Shown here: in pieces, positions 7,900 to 16,915 of the stretch
How the letters are laid out: each line of letters opens with the position of its first letter
Numbering within the stretch: the first letter of the stretch is position 1
NCBI RefSeq assembly: GCF_042686025.1
Contig: NZ_JBHUOZ010000001.1
Coordinates: 1,488,001-1,552,000 of the forward strand
Origin: Terrimonas rubra
Lineage (GTDB): Bacteria > Bacteroidota > Bacteroidia > Chitinophagales > Chitinophagaceae
Length of the DNA: 64,000 bases
Reading direction: 5' to 3'
The notes under the pieces: generated by a model
The model's database searches: none
Seen by the model: only the letters and a program-made list of their open reading frames with translations
Told to the model about the DNA's origin: nothing
Position numbers and translations under genes: made by a program

Positions 7900-9615
7900 A
7901 TGAACAAAACAAAGTTTACATTGAGTCTAATGACTGCGACACTGTTGATGGTAACAGGTGTAAAGGCACAGTCGCTGCAGGAAGGGATTCAAGACCTTTA
8001 TTCTGACAGGGTTGAAAGTGCAAAAGCAGTATTTGAAAAATTGGTTGCTTCAAATCCTAATAACATCGAAGCTACTTATTGGTTAGGTCAGGCATTTTTG
8101 AAAAAAGATGATATTGCAGGCGCTAAAGGCGTTTATGATAAAGCCCTTACCACAAGTGCTAATGCTCCTTTGTTGCTGGTTGGTAAAGGCCAGGTAGACC
8201 TGGAGGAGAACAAAATGCAGGATGCCCGCCAGCGTTTTGAATCGGCATTAACTATCAGTAAAGGCCGTAAAGGAGATGATCCTGAAATTTTAAATGCTGT
8301 TGGTAAAGCCATTACCGAAGTATATGACCATATTGATAAAAAAGGTGATATAAATTTTGCCGTAGAAAAATTACAGGCGGCCTCACAGGCCAATGTAAAA
8401 GATGTACGGTTAAAAGCTGATATCCTGTTAAACCTTGCCAACGCCCTGCGTAAACAAAAACCAGGTGAGAACGGTGGTGAAGTGTTTAAAAACCTGGTAG
8501 AAGCTACCCGTATCGACCCTACTTACCCCGTACCTGCTTACCGTAACGGTATGCTGTTCCAGTCGCAAAGGAACTGGGAGATGTTTGTAGAATATATGAA
8601 TACGGCTATTACAAAAGATCCCCGTTTTGCGCCGGCTTATTACGAGCTGACCTACTACTACATGCGTGTGGATGTAGAAAAAGCAAAACAATATGCACAG
8701 AAATTTAAAGAAAGTGCTGATGCCGATCCGCAAAATGCATACCTGGAGTACTCTATGGACTGGGCATTGAAAAACTATGATAAAGCCATTGCCGGTGCCA
8801 AAGACATTATTGCAAAAACAGGGGGCAAGCCTAAACCTAAAGTATACAAATTACTGGCGGACTCTTATGTTGCCAAAGGGGATACCGTATCTGCCAAACA
8901 ATATGTGGATGAATATTTTGCCAAAGAAAAATCAGAAGAGATCAAACCTTTGGATTATACCCTGAAAGCAAATATCTATTCTGCTATTCCGGGCCAGGAA
9001 GGCGTAGCCCTGCAAAGCTTCCTGGATGGTATTAAGTCTGATACTACTGAAAGCGGTAAACTGGATATCCTGAAAGAAGGTATTGAACTTTTCCGCAAAA
9101 AACAGCAGTCTAAAAACGAAAGTGCATTATATGCCAAACTGCTGGAAATTAAGCCTAAGCCTACCATTAACGACCTGTTTTATGCTACTTACGCAAACTA
9201 TAAAGCAGCACAGTTTGGCCCGGCTTATGACCTGGCAAAAAGAATGACAACCGAGTATCCTGACCAGGAATATGGCTGGGAGTGGAAGTATAACACCGCT
9301 ATAATGCTGGATACTGCCAAAATGGATAGCCTGGCTATTCCTGCGGCCAATGAGTGGTTAACCTTTATCCGTAAGGACAGTGCAAAATATGCGGCTAAAT
9401 TTCCCGCTGTTTATGGTTACCTGGTACAAACCTATAACAAGATGAAGGATTACGAAAATACCGTAGCCTACCTGGTACTCTTAAAAGATGTGACTGCCGA
9501 TCCAGCTCGTAAAGAAAGTTTACAGTCAAATATTGACCAGTTAAACGATTACCTGAAAAAGCTGAGAGCGCAGCCCAAACCAGCCGGAGGTACCGGTAGT
9601 GCAGGCAGCAAATAA
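7900..9615 (+). CDS. Exported tetratricopeptide-repeat protein
   Basis: A 571-residue protein with a signal peptide ending VKAQ (about residue 24), so it is periplasmic or surface-associated. TPR-like repeats are seen from about 30 to 110 (AVFEKLVASNPNNIEATYWLGQAF, quoted in part: NPNNIEATYWLGQAF), 150-290 and 390-540. The tail is rich in Pro, Gly and Ser. It follows the PstS-like gene by 42 bases and precedes a strong terminator, making a three-gene unit with 6674 and 6919. In other Bacteroidota such TPR proteins accompany ExbBD-TonB systems. It is probably a scaffold, but the partner is unknown. Confidence 0.8.
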   Translation: MNKTKFTLSLMTATLLMVTGVKAQSLQEGIQDLYSDRVESAKAVFEKLVASNPNNIEATYWLGQAFLKKDDIAGAKGVYDKALTTSANAPLLLVGKGQVDLEENKMQDARQRFESALTISKGRKGDDPEILNAVGKAITEVYDHIDKKGDINFAVEKLQAASQANVKDVRLKADILLNLANALRKQKPGENGGEVFKNLVEATRIDPTYPVPAYRNGMLFQSQRNWEMFVEYMNTAITKDPRFAPAYYELTYYYMRVDVEKAKQYAQKFKESADADPQNAYLEYSMDWALKNYDKAIAGAKDIIAKTGGKPKPKVYKLLADSYVAKGDTVSAKQYVDEYFAKEKSEEIKPLDYTLKANIYSAIPGQEGVALQSFLDGIKSDTTESGKLDILKEGIELFRKKQQSKNESALYAKLLEIKPKPTINDLFYATYANYKAAQFGPAYDLAKRMTTEYPDQEYGWEWKYNTAIMLDTAKMDSLAIPAANEWLTFIRKDSAKYAAKFPAVYGYLVQTYNKMKDYENTVAYLVLLKDVTADPARKESLQSNIDQLNDYLKKLRAQPKPAGGTGSAGSK

Positions 9616-9645
9616 CAGGCATAATAACTACTATTAGCATAATTG

Positions 9646-9678
9646 TAGCCCCGGACGACCATCCGGGGCTATTTCTTT
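9646..9678 (+). terminator. Intrinsic terminator after the TPR gene
   Basis: A perfect 10-bp stem (TAGCCCCGGA with TCCGGGGCTA), 6-base loop, then TTTCTTT. It separates the PstS-like/TPR unit from nuoA. Confidence 0.9.
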
Positions 9679-9711
9679 GTATAAATACAAGGTTTATTGG
9701 CGTTGCTGCCT

Positions 9712-9719
9712 TATTTTTG
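9712..9719 (+). promoter_or_regulatory. -7 box (TATTTTTG) of the nuo locus
   Basis: TATTTTTG lies 18 bases before the nuoA start and behind the preceding terminator. The -33 element is unclear; TTG at 9697-9699 is too close and TTTG at 9676-9679 is too far. Confidence 0.55.
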
Positions 9720-9737
9720 CCACTAGGGTAAAAAATT

Positions 9738-10133
9738 ATGATCCACTTACTTCAAACCCATATCGCTGTCGACAGCGCAGATACGTATTTGCCTATTGCC
9801 TTACAAATTGTTTTTGCTGTAGGCCTTGTAGTTGTGTTAATGATATTGACCCACCTGCTGGGACCCAAACGTAAAACCACCGATAAACTGCAGAATTTTA
9901 CCAGTGGTATCGACTCCCACGGTGAGGCAAGACAGCCCATGGCTATTAAATACTTTTTAACAGCCATTTTATTCGTTTTATTTGATGTAGAGGTGATCTT
10001 TTTCTATCCCTACGCTGTTAATTTCAGAGACCTGGGATGGCCGGGTTTTGCAGCCGTGCTGATGTTTGTAGGTTTTTTCCTTTGCGGGTTTACCTACATC
10101 CTCAAAAGAGGTGCTTTAAAATGGGAAGATTAG
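9738..10133 (+). CDS. nuoA: NADH-quinone oxidoreductase subunit A
   Basis: A 131-residue membrane subunit of complex I with three helices (about 20-42, 73-93, 103-123). The signature 'KYFLTAILFVLFDVEVIFFYP' region carries the acidic pair (FDVE) typical of NuoA/ND3 at the membrane arm junction. It is the first gene of a complete nuoA-N locus. Confidence 0.95.
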   Translation: MIHLLQTHIAVDSADTYLPIALQIVFAVGLVVVLMILTHLLGPKRKTTDKLQNFTSGIDSHGEARQPMAIKYFLTAILFVLFDVEVIFFYPYAVNFRDLGWPGFAAVLMFVGFFLCGFTYILKRGALKWED

Positions 10134-10173
10134 TGCAGACACTTAAAGGGAACTTTGATAAATGCCTGCACTT

Positions 10174-10207
10174 TCAAATTTTCTAATTACCAAATTATCA
10201 AATTAGA
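10174..10207. repeat. AT-rich reiterated-word spacer between nuoA and nuoB
   Basis: Variants of CAAATT, CTAATTA and ATCAAATTA follow one another. A related run (CTAATTATCAAATTG) lies at 5733-5747 and another at 12654-12690. Confidence 0.6.
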
Positions 10208-10210
10208 ACT

Positions 10211-10795
10211 ATGTCACGTCCGGTATCATACAACATCAAACAAAAACCACTGGTAGACGATATCAGCATGGTCGACATGCCGGAAGGGCATCAGGGCCAG
10301 GGCTTTTTTGCTACTTCCCTGGACTCGGTAATAGGCCTTGCCCGTAAAAACTCGCTGTGGCCTTTACCATTTGCCACCTCCTGCTGTGGTATTGAATTTA
10401 TGGCCACTATGGCCTCTACCTACGATCTGGCCCGTTTTGGCAGCGAAAGGGTAGGTTTCTCCCCCCGCCAGTGCGATATGTTAATGGTAATGGGCACCAT
10501 TGCTAAAAAAATGGGACCCGTGGTAAAACAGGTATACCTGCAAATGGCCGAACCCCGCTGGGTAATTGCCGTAGGCGCCTGCGCCAGCAGCGGCGGTATT
10601 TTTGATACCTACAGTGTTTTACAGGGAATTGACCAGGTAATACCCGTGGACGTATATGTGCCCGGCTGCCCGCCCCGTCCCGAAGCTATCATTGATGGTG
10701 TATTACGCATACAGGATCTGGTAGGTAAGGAAGAACTGCGCCGCCGTAACGGGCAACAATACAAGGCTTTACTGGAAAGCTATGGCATTCAGTAA
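10211..10795 (+). CDS. nuoB: NADH-quinone oxidoreductase subunit B
   Basis: A 194-residue peripheral subunit that binds the terminal 4Fe-4S cluster N2, the electron donor to quinone. Ligands are visible in the adjacent cysteines of ATSCCGIEFMA, in GACASSGG and in VPGCPPRPEAI. It docks against NuoD at the quinone pocket. The N-terminal 50 residues vary in this family. Confidence 0.96.
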   Translation: MSRPVSYNIKQKPLVDDISMVDMPEGHQGQGFFATSLDSVIGLARKNSLWPLPFATSCCGIEFMATMASTYDLARFGSERVGFSPRQCDMLMVMGTIAKKMGPVVKQVYLQMAEPRWVIAVGACASSGGIFDTYSVLQGIDQVIPVDVYVPGCPPRPEAIIDGVLRIQDLVGKEELRRRNGQQYKALLESYGIQ

Positions 10796-10835
10796 GAAGG
10801 TACTATTTTTAGAAACGAAATAATGGTTCACAACA

Positions 10836-11393
10836 ATGTTAACCAACGAATATATACAACAAAGGTTACAGGATAAATTTGGCGAAGCAGTTACCGGTTT
10901 CGAAGAAAGTTATGGTATGCTGAGTTTTGTAGCAGTGAAAGAACAAAACCTGAAAATACTGAGCTTTTTATATGACGATGCGGAACTGAAATTCCGTTTC
11001 ATGACCGATCTGTGCGGTGTGCACTACCCCGACAATACCGGCAATGAACTGGCGGTTGTATATCATTTGCATAACCTGGAAGATAACGTGCGTTTACGTT
11101 TTAAAGTGTTTACACCTGTGGCTGCACCCGATGTGTATACGGCAACAGGTTTGTTTGCTACGGCCAACTGGATGGAAAGGGAAACCTATGACTTTTACGG
11201 TATCAACTTTGTAGGCCACCCAAACCTGAAACGTATTTTAAACGTGGATGAAATGGACTATTTCCCGATGCGTAAAGAGTTCCCGCTGGAAGACCAGGGA
11301 CGTATAGATAAAGACGATGAGATGTTTGGACGCGGTGGCAATATTACCTATAATAACGCCGACCAGACAACATCGCTGGAAGAGAAACATTAA
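10836..11393 (+). CDS. nuoC: NADH-quinone oxidoreductase subunit C
   Basis: A 185-residue 30-kDa-type subunit of the peripheral arm. The family signature is clear: ERETYDFYGINFVGHPNLKR, followed by the PLRKDFPL-like segment 'FPMRKEFPLEDQGR'. It is a separate gene here, not fused to nuoD as in Escherichia coli. Confidence 0.95.
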   Translation: MLTNEYIQQRLQDKFGEAVTGFEESYGMLSFVAVKEQNLKILSFLYDDAELKFRFMTDLCGVHYPDNTGNELAVVYHLHNLEDNVRLRFKVFTPVAAPDVYTATGLFATANWMERETYDFYGINFVGHPNLKRILNVDEMDYFPMRKEFPLEDQGRIDKDDEMFGRGGNITYNNADQTTSLEEKH

Positions 11394-11428
11394 GGCAAAT
11401 AAACTACGAAGAAAAACTATTAGCTGGC

Positions 11429-12652
11429 ATGTCTGAACAGCATATAAAACTACCCGAGGGTAGCATAGAAAAAACAACCACCACGCTGAACCTGGGGCCA
11501 ACGCACCCGGCCACGCATGGTGTAATGCAGAACATCCTGGAATTAGATGGTGAGCGTATTGTATCTACCGAGCAAACCATCGGGTATATACACCGCGCTT
11601 TTGAAAAAATTGCCGAACGCAGGCCCCTCTACCAGATAACCCCGCTTACCGACAGGTTAAACTATTGCTCTTCGCCCTTAAACAATATGGGCTGGCATAT
11701 GACCTGCGAAAAGCTGTTAGGCGTGCAAACGCCCAAACGTGTCGATTACCTGCGCATTATTGTAATGGAACTGGCCCGTATTGCCGATCACCTTATTTGT
11801 AACTCTATCGTGGGTGTGGACAGCGGCGCTTTCACCGGCTTTTTATATGTAATGCAATACCGCGAGCTGATCTATGAAATATACGAAGAAGTTTGCGGCT
11901 CAAGGCTTACCACCAATATTGGCCGTATCGGCGGTTTTGAAAGAAACTTTAATGATATCGCCTTCCGTAAAATTGAAAAATTCTTAGACGAATACCCTGC
12001 TGTGTTAAAGGAGTTTGAAAACCTCTTTAACCGCAACCGTATTTTCATGGACCGTTTAATAGGAGCCGGACCTATCAGCGCCGAAAGAGCATTGAACTAT
12101 GGTTTCACCGGTCCAAACCTGCGTGCTGCGGGTGTTGATTATGACCTGCGGGTACATAATCCTTACTGCAGTTACGAGGATTTTGATTTTACCATTCCCG
12201 TAGGTACTACCGGCGATTGTTACGACCGTTTCCTGGTACGTAACGAGGAAATGTGGCAGAGTATGAATATTATCAGGCAGGCAATGGATAAACTGAAACA
12301 GTTTAAAGGCGCCGAGGCCGAGGTATACCATGCCGATGTGCCGGAATACTACCTGCCGGAGAAAAAAGATGTGTATACCAAAATGGAAGCACTGATCTGG
12401 CATTTCAAGATCATCATGGGTGAAATTGATATGCCTAAAGGCGAGGTATTCCATTCCATTGAAGCGGCTAATGGTGAGCTGGGCTATTACCTCATCAGTG
12501 ACGGTGGCCGTACGCCGGCCCGTTTACACTTCCGCAGGCCTTGTTTTATTTATTACCAGGCTTACGAGGAGCTCACCAAAGGCGCTATGTTAAGTGATGC
12601 CGTTATAGTAATGTCGTCGCTGAACCTGATAGCGGGTGAAATGGATGCGTAG
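11429..12652 (+). CDS. nuoD: NADH-quinone oxidoreductase subunit D
   Basis: A 407-residue 49-kDa subunit that forms the quinone-binding cavity with NuoB. It has LGPTHPATHGV near residue 22, the quinone-site His/Tyr region, 'RIADHLICNSIVGVDSGAFT', and the C-terminal RPCFIYYQA/LNLIAGEMDA ending typical of the family. It is related to [NiFe]-hydrogenase large subunits but lacks the metal-site cysteines. Confidence 0.96.
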   Translation: MSEQHIKLPEGSIEKTTTTLNLGPTHPATHGVMQNILELDGERIVSTEQTIGYIHRAFEKIAERRPLYQITPLTDRLNYCSSPLNNMGWHMTCEKLLGVQTPKRVDYLRIIVMELARIADHLICNSIVGVDSGAFTGFLYVMQYRELIYEIYEEVCGSRLTTNIGRIGGFERNFNDIAFRKIEKFLDEYPAVLKEFENLFNRNRIFMDRLIGAGPISAERALNYGFTGPNLRAAGVDYDLRVHNPYCSYEDFDFTIPVGTTGDCYDRFLVRNEEMWQSMNIIRQAMDKLKQFKGAEAEVYHADVPEYYLPEKKDVYTKMEALIWHFKIIMGEIDMPKGEVFHSIEAANGELGYYLISDGGRTPARLHFRRPCFIYYQAYEELTKGAMLSDAVIVMSSLNLIAGEMDA

Positions 12653-12924
12653 GCAATTAGATAATTAGTCAATTTGAAAATTTGATAATGAAAGTCTCAT
12701 TATTAAATGGTGCGGGAAGGTAAATGGTAGGTTCTTTTAAATGTCAGCAATAGTTCTCTGATTGAACTTTACTTGCGACGCTCCGTTCTGCTGCATTAAC
12801 GCTATTGGGCATTTTGCAGCATCCCGAACTTGTTTCGGGAATATAATAACACTATTGGACAGAAGAAAAGAAAAATAAAAATGCAGGTTACCGCTAAAAC
12901 GGGTAACCACGAAATATAAAACAG
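12653..12924. other. Intergenic region nuoD-nuoE with two repeat types
   Basis: The 272-base gap holds an AT-rich reiterated-word spacer (12654-12690), a GCGTCGCA repeat in inverted orientation (12773-12794) and a small hairpin, TCCCGAAC/TTGTTTCGGGA (12822-12842). I see no gene. The break may divide the nuo locus into sub-operons. Confidence 0.6.
12773..12794 (-). repeat. Dispersed GCGTCGCA repeat, short form, copy 3
   Basis: Plus-strand TTGCGACGCTCCGTT followed by CTGCTGC; on the minus strand it reads AACGGAGCGTCGCAA, the same core as copy 2. Confidence 0.7.
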
Positions 12925-13428
12925 ATGAGTGTACAGTTCACTGAAACAGCAATGCAGGAAGCACAACGCCTGATTGCCCGCTACCCGGCCGGCAAACAAA
13001 AAAGTGCGTTGCTGCCGGTATTGCATTTGGCGCAACAACAGTTTGGTAACTGGTTAGATGTACCTGTAATGGATTATGTAGCCACTTTATTACAGATAGA
13101 ACCTATCGAAGTATACGAGGTAGCTACCTTTTACAGTATGTATAACCTGAAGCCGGTGGGTAAATACCTGTTTGAAGTATGCCAGACCGGCCCCTGCATG
13201 ATCAGCGGCAGCGATGATATTATACAATACATTGGTGAAAAGCTGAACATTAAACCAGGGCAAACCACCGAAGATGGTATGTTTACTTTAAAAACTGTAG
13301 AGTGTTTGGGAGCCTGTGGTTATGCCCCCATGATGCAGCTGGGAAAACATTACCGGGAGCATTTGACCAGGGAAAAGGTGGACCAGATCATTAACGAATG
13401 CAGGGCAGAGGCTGCAGCAAAAAATTAA
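12925..13428 (+). CDS. nuoE: NADH-quinone oxidoreductase subunit E
   Basis: A 167-residue thioredoxin-like subunit of the NADH-input module carrying 2Fe-2S cluster N1a. The ligands are the Cys pair in 'EVCQTGPCMISG' and the later pair in VECLGACGYAPMMQ. The N-terminal helical bundle has the expected KQKSALLPVLHLAQQQFG region. Confidence 0.95.
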   Translation: MSVQFTETAMQEAQRLIARYPAGKQKSALLPVLHLAQQQFGNWLDVPVMDYVATLLQIEPIEVYEVATFYSMYNLKPVGKYLFEVCQTGPCMISGSDDIIQYIGEKLNIKPGQTTEDGMFTLKTVECLGACGYAPMMQLGKHYREHLTREKVDQIINECRAEAAAKN

Positions 13429-13460
13429 TAAAGCATAAAGCGGAACGCATAAAGCATACA

Positions 13461-14813
13461 ATGGGACGAAAACTTTTATTAGCAAACGATAAGGTAGAAG
13501 GCATTCGCTACTACGATGTATACCGCCGCGAAGGTGGTTACCGCAGCGTGGAAAAAGCCCTCAAAACCCTTACTCCCGATGAAGTGACCGAGGAGGTAAA
13601 AAAGAGTGGATTGCGCGGACGTGGTGGTGCAGGTTTCCCTGCCGGTATGAAATGGAGTTTCCTGGCCAAACCGGAAGGTATTCCCCGTTACCTGGTGGTA
13701 AATGCCGACGAATCGGAGCCGGGTACTTTTAAGGACCGTTACCTGATGGAGTTTATCCCGCATTTGCTGATAGAAGGAATGATCGTAAGCTCCTATGCGT
13801 TGGGAAGCAATAATTCCTACATCTATATCCGTGGTGAGTACTGGTGGATAGTGGATATACTGGAACAGGCTATTAACGAAGCCAAACAAAACGGCTGGTT
13901 AGGCAATAATATTTTAGGCACAGGATATAACCTGGATATACATGTACAGCGTGGTGCCGGCGCTTATATCTGTGGTGAAGAAACTGCTTTACTGGAATCA
14001 CTGGAAGGTAAACGCGGCAACCCCCGTATTAAACCACCCTTCCCGGCCGTAAAAGGTTTATGGGGCTGTCCTACGGTGGTAAACAATGTGGAGACCATTT
14101 CGGCGGTAGTACCCATTATTAACGAAGGTGGTGATGAGTATGCGAAGATCGGTGTAGGTAAATCAACCGGCACCAAACTTATTTCGGCTTGTGGTAATAT
14201 TAACAAACCGGGCGTGTTTGAAATTGACATGACCATATCGGTAGAAGAATTTATTTTCAGTGATGAATATTGCGGAGGTATTAAAAACGGTAAACGTTTA
14301 AAAGCCTGTATCCCGGGCGGTTCATCTGTACCCATTTTACCTGCCAACCTGTTGTTAAAAACAGCCAAGGGTGAACAACGGATGATGAACTACGAAAGCC
14401 TTTCGGATGGTGGTTTTGCAACCGGTACCATGATGGGGTCGGGTGGTTTTATTGTACTGGATGAAGACCAGTGCGTAGTAAAACATACCTATACTTTAGC
14501 CCGTTTTTACCGCCACGAAAGTTGCGGACAATGTTCACCCTGCCGTGAAGGAACTGGCTGGATGGAAAAACTTTTACTACGCCTGGAAAAAGGCGAGGGT
14601 AAATCAAGCGATATTGATTTACTGTGGGATATACAACGTAAAATTGAAGGTAATACGATCTGCCCTTTGGGTGATGCAGCGGCCTGGCCGGTTGCAGCAG
14701 CTATCAGGCATTTCAGGGACGAGTTTGAATGGCATGTAACAAATGCCGCAGAAGCGCAAACACGCAACTTCGGCTTAGCGCATTATGCCGATGCACTGGA
14801 AGTAGTGGCTTAA
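13461..14813 (+). CDS. nuoF: NADH-quinone oxidoreductase subunit F
   Basis: The 450-residue subunit binds NADH, FMN and 4Fe-4S cluster N3. It has GLRGRGGAGFPAGMKW (NADH/FMN), the VNADESEPGTFKDR flavin motif, GAGAYICGEETALLESLEG, and the cluster ligands in ESCGQCSPCREGT plus a later Cys (CPLG). I chose ATG 13461 because the in-frame extension back to 13398 lies within nuoE and has no family similarity. It is followed not by nuoG but by an unrelated outer-membrane protein gene. Confidence 0.95.
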   Translation: MGRKLLLANDKVEGIRYYDVYRREGGYRSVEKALKTLTPDEVTEEVKKSGLRGRGGAGFPAGMKWSFLAKPEGIPRYLVVNADESEPGTFKDRYLMEFIPHLLIEGMIVSSYALGSNNSYIYIRGEYWWIVDILEQAINEAKQNGWLGNNILGTGYNLDIHVQRGAGAYICGEETALLESLEGKRGNPRIKPPFPAVKGLWGCPTVVNNVETISAVVPIINEGGDEYAKIGVGKSTGTKLISACGNINKPGVFEIDMTISVEEFIFSDEYCGGIKNGKRLKACIPGGSSVPILPANLLLKTAKGEQRMMNYESLSDGGFATGTMMGSGGFIVLDEDQCVVKHTYTLARFYRHESCGQCSPCREGTGWMEKLLLRLEKGEGKSSDIDLLWDIQRKIEGNTICPLGDAAAWPVAAAIRHFRDEFEWHVTNAAEAQTRNFGLAHYADALEVVA

Positions 14814-14867
14814 TATAGGATGAACAAGGACGATTGCAGGCGATAGGATCTATTTAAGATAAGTATT

Positions 14868-15725
14868 ATGAATCTCAGGAAAATTACAGTTCTTTTTTTA
14901 GTATTAATGGGAACAACCAGGGCATTTACCCAGGTAAATAATGTAGTAACCGGTACTACACGTACGGTACGTAAAACAAGTGCAAACAGGAAAGGCTCGG
15001 TTTTCGCCTACTGGGGTTGGAACCGGGGAGCTTATACCAACAGCACTTTGAAAATTAAAGGTGAGGATTATGATCTGACCTTGCATAAATTAAAAGCAAA
15101 GGACAGGCCGAGTAATGTAAGTCTTTATAACTACCTGCGGGCCGACAGGATCACTATTCCGCAAACAAACCTGCGGGTAGGGTACTACCTGAAAGATGAC
15201 CTGGCGATTACGATTGGTATTGACCATATGAAATATGTAATGGTACAGAACCAGGTAGCAAGGGTAACAGGTGTAGTTGAGCATGAAGGGAAATACAAAA
15301 GTGTGTACAACGGTAATATGGTGATTGCAGATGACTTTTTAAAGTTTGAACATACCGATGGTTTGAACTATGTAAATGTGGAGTTGGAAAAACTGGGGAA
15401 TATATACAAATCACCGGATGAGAAAGTACATGTGGGGTATTTGTATGGTGGCGGAGCAGGCATTATGGTGCCAAGAACGAATACTACTTTCCTGGATTAT
15501 GACCGTAATGACCGCTTTCATTTATCGGGTTTCGGAACCAGTGTAAAGGGAGGCATACAGGTAACCCTGCTGCGTAAACTATCGTTCAGGTTTGAAACCA
15601 AAGCAGGATACATTAATATGCCGGATATTGTGTTGCATAAAAAAGGCATTAAAGGAAGGGGAAAACAGGATTTTGTATATGCCCAGGCAAATGCAATGAT
15701 CGGCGCGGTATATAACTTCAATTAG
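14868..15725 (+). CDS. Predicted outer-membrane beta-barrel protein inside the nuo locus
   Basis: A 285-residue exported protein. The signal peptide ends near residue 22 (TTRAFTQ). The mature chain alternates hydrophobic and polar residues with Gly- and Tyr-rich strands (GVFAYWGWNRG-like, 'LRVGYYLKDDLAITIGIDHM', 'GTSVKGGIQVTLLRKLSFRF'), and it ends in a strand with a terminal aromatic-Asn (YNFN), as outer-membrane barrels do. It is codirectional with nuoF and nuoG, with gaps of 54 and 66 bases. I do not recognise a named family, and no complex I role is known for such a protein. It may simply be a hitchhiker. Confidence 0.7.
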   Translation: MNLRKITVLFLVLMGTTRAFTQVNNVVTGTTRTVRKTSANRKGSVFAYWGWNRGAYTNSTLKIKGEDYDLTLHKLKAKDRPSNVSLYNYLRADRITIPQTNLRVGYYLKDDLAITIGIDHMKYVMVQNQVARVTGVVEHEGKYKSVYNGNMVIADDFLKFEHTDGLNYVNVELEKLGNIYKSPDEKVHVGYLYGGGAGIMVPRTNTTFLDYDRNDRFHLSGFGTSVKGGIQVTLLRKLSFRFETKAGYINMPDIVLHKKGIKGRGKQDFVYAQANAMIGAVYNFN

Positions 15726-15726
15726 C

Positions 15727-15760
15727 CGATTGGTGAATGTGCTGATATGCTAATAATAAT
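15727..15760. repeat. Reiterated-word spacer between the barrel gene and nuoG
   Basis: Contains AATGTGCTGAT (15736-15746), which recurs twice in the nuoL-nuoM gap, followed by ATGCTAATAATAATAATATCC. Confidence 0.55.
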
Positions 15761-15791
15761 AATATCCTAACAGGGATAAAGCGAAATAAAA

Positions 15792-16904
15792 ATGTCGGAA
15801 CAACAATTATTTAAAGTAACAATTGACAACATCACGATAGAAGTGCCAGCCGGCACTACTATTCTGCAAGCTGCCCGCCAGGTGGGTGGCGATGTGGCGC
15901 CGCCTGCAATGTGTTACTACACACCATTGGAAGGCAGTGGCGGTAAATGCCGTACTTGTTTGGTAGAGGTAAGCAAAGGTTCTGAAAAAGATCCGCGACC
16001 GATGCCCAAACTGGTAGCCAGTTGCCGTACAACGGTAATGGACGGTATGGAGGTAAAAAATATTACCAGTCCGCGTGTGAAAGATGCCCGTGCCGGTGTG
16101 GTGGAATTTTTATTGTTAAACCATCCGCTGGATTGCCCGGTTTGTGACCAGGCCGGCGAATGTCATTTACAGGACCTTGGCTACCAGCACGGCAGCGAGG
16201 GCACCCGGTATGAATTTAAACGCAGAACATTTACCAAACACAGTTTAGGTAACTATATACAGCTGCACATGACACGTTGCATACTCTGCTACCGTTGTGT
16301 GTTTACAGCCGACCAGGTAACCGGTAAAAGGGTACATGGCGTACTGGACAGGGGCGATCATGCGGAAATTGCTACCTATATTGAAAAATCACTGGACAAC
16401 GATTTCATTGGTAATGTTATTGATGTATGTCCGGTTGGTGCTTTAACCGATAAAACATTCCGGTTTAAAAACAGGGTATGGTTTACCAAACCGGTTGATG
16501 CACATTGCAACTGTACCAAATGCAGCGGCAAAGTTACTTTATGGCAACGTGGTAACGAGGTATTACGTGTTACCGCACGTAAAGATGAGTGGGGTGAGAT
16601 TAAAAAAACGGAAGATGGTAAAACCGGCTGGATCTGTAATGAATGCCGTTTTGAAAGAAAGAATATTAACGACTGGGTAATTGAAGGTCCAACGAAAGTG
16701 AGCCGTCAATCGGTTATATCGGCCAACCATTACGAAACACTGGATAAACCCCAGGATACACTGGTAGAAGTAATGGGCGGACGCCAGCCTAAAATGTTAA
16801 TGGATATACATTCCATTAGCGATGTAAATCAGCCCGGTGTACATTTAAGTGAGTTACCCGGACCGGCTACAGGCAAAACATTTAATAAAAACAACCAACA
16901 GTAA
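15792..16904 (+). CDS. nuoG: NADH-quinone oxidoreductase subunit G, short form
   Basis: A 370-residue iron-sulfur subunit of the peripheral arm. Ferredoxin-type 2Fe-2S ligands are Cys41, 53, 56 and 78. The HisCys3 cluster site is His111/Cys115/118/124, and a 4Fe-4S site is Cys163/166/169/213. Further cysteines at 239-244 and 282-285 resemble an extra cluster site. The large molybdopterin-like C-terminal domain of the ~900-residue Escherichia coli NuoG is absent. I believe this short form is usual in Bacteroidota, so I do not call it a truncation. It is followed 11 bases later by nuoH. Confidence 0.93.
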   Translation: MSEQQLFKVTIDNITIEVPAGTTILQAARQVGGDVAPPAMCYYTPLEGSGGKCRTCLVEVSKGSEKDPRPMPKLVASCRTTVMDGMEVKNITSPRVKDARAGVVEFLLLNHPLDCPVCDQAGECHLQDLGYQHGSEGTRYEFKRRTFTKHSLGNYIQLHMTRCILCYRCVFTADQVTGKRVHGVLDRGDHAEIATYIEKSLDNDFIGNVIDVCPVGALTDKTFRFKNRVWFTKPVDAHCNCTKCSGKVTLWQRGNEVLRVTARKDEWGEIKKTEDGKTGWICNECRFERKNINDWVIEGPTKVSRQSVISANHYETLDKPQDTLVEVMGGRQPKMLMDIHSISDVNQPGVHLSELPGPATGKTFNKNNQQ

Positions 16905-16915
16905 TACAAACCAAT

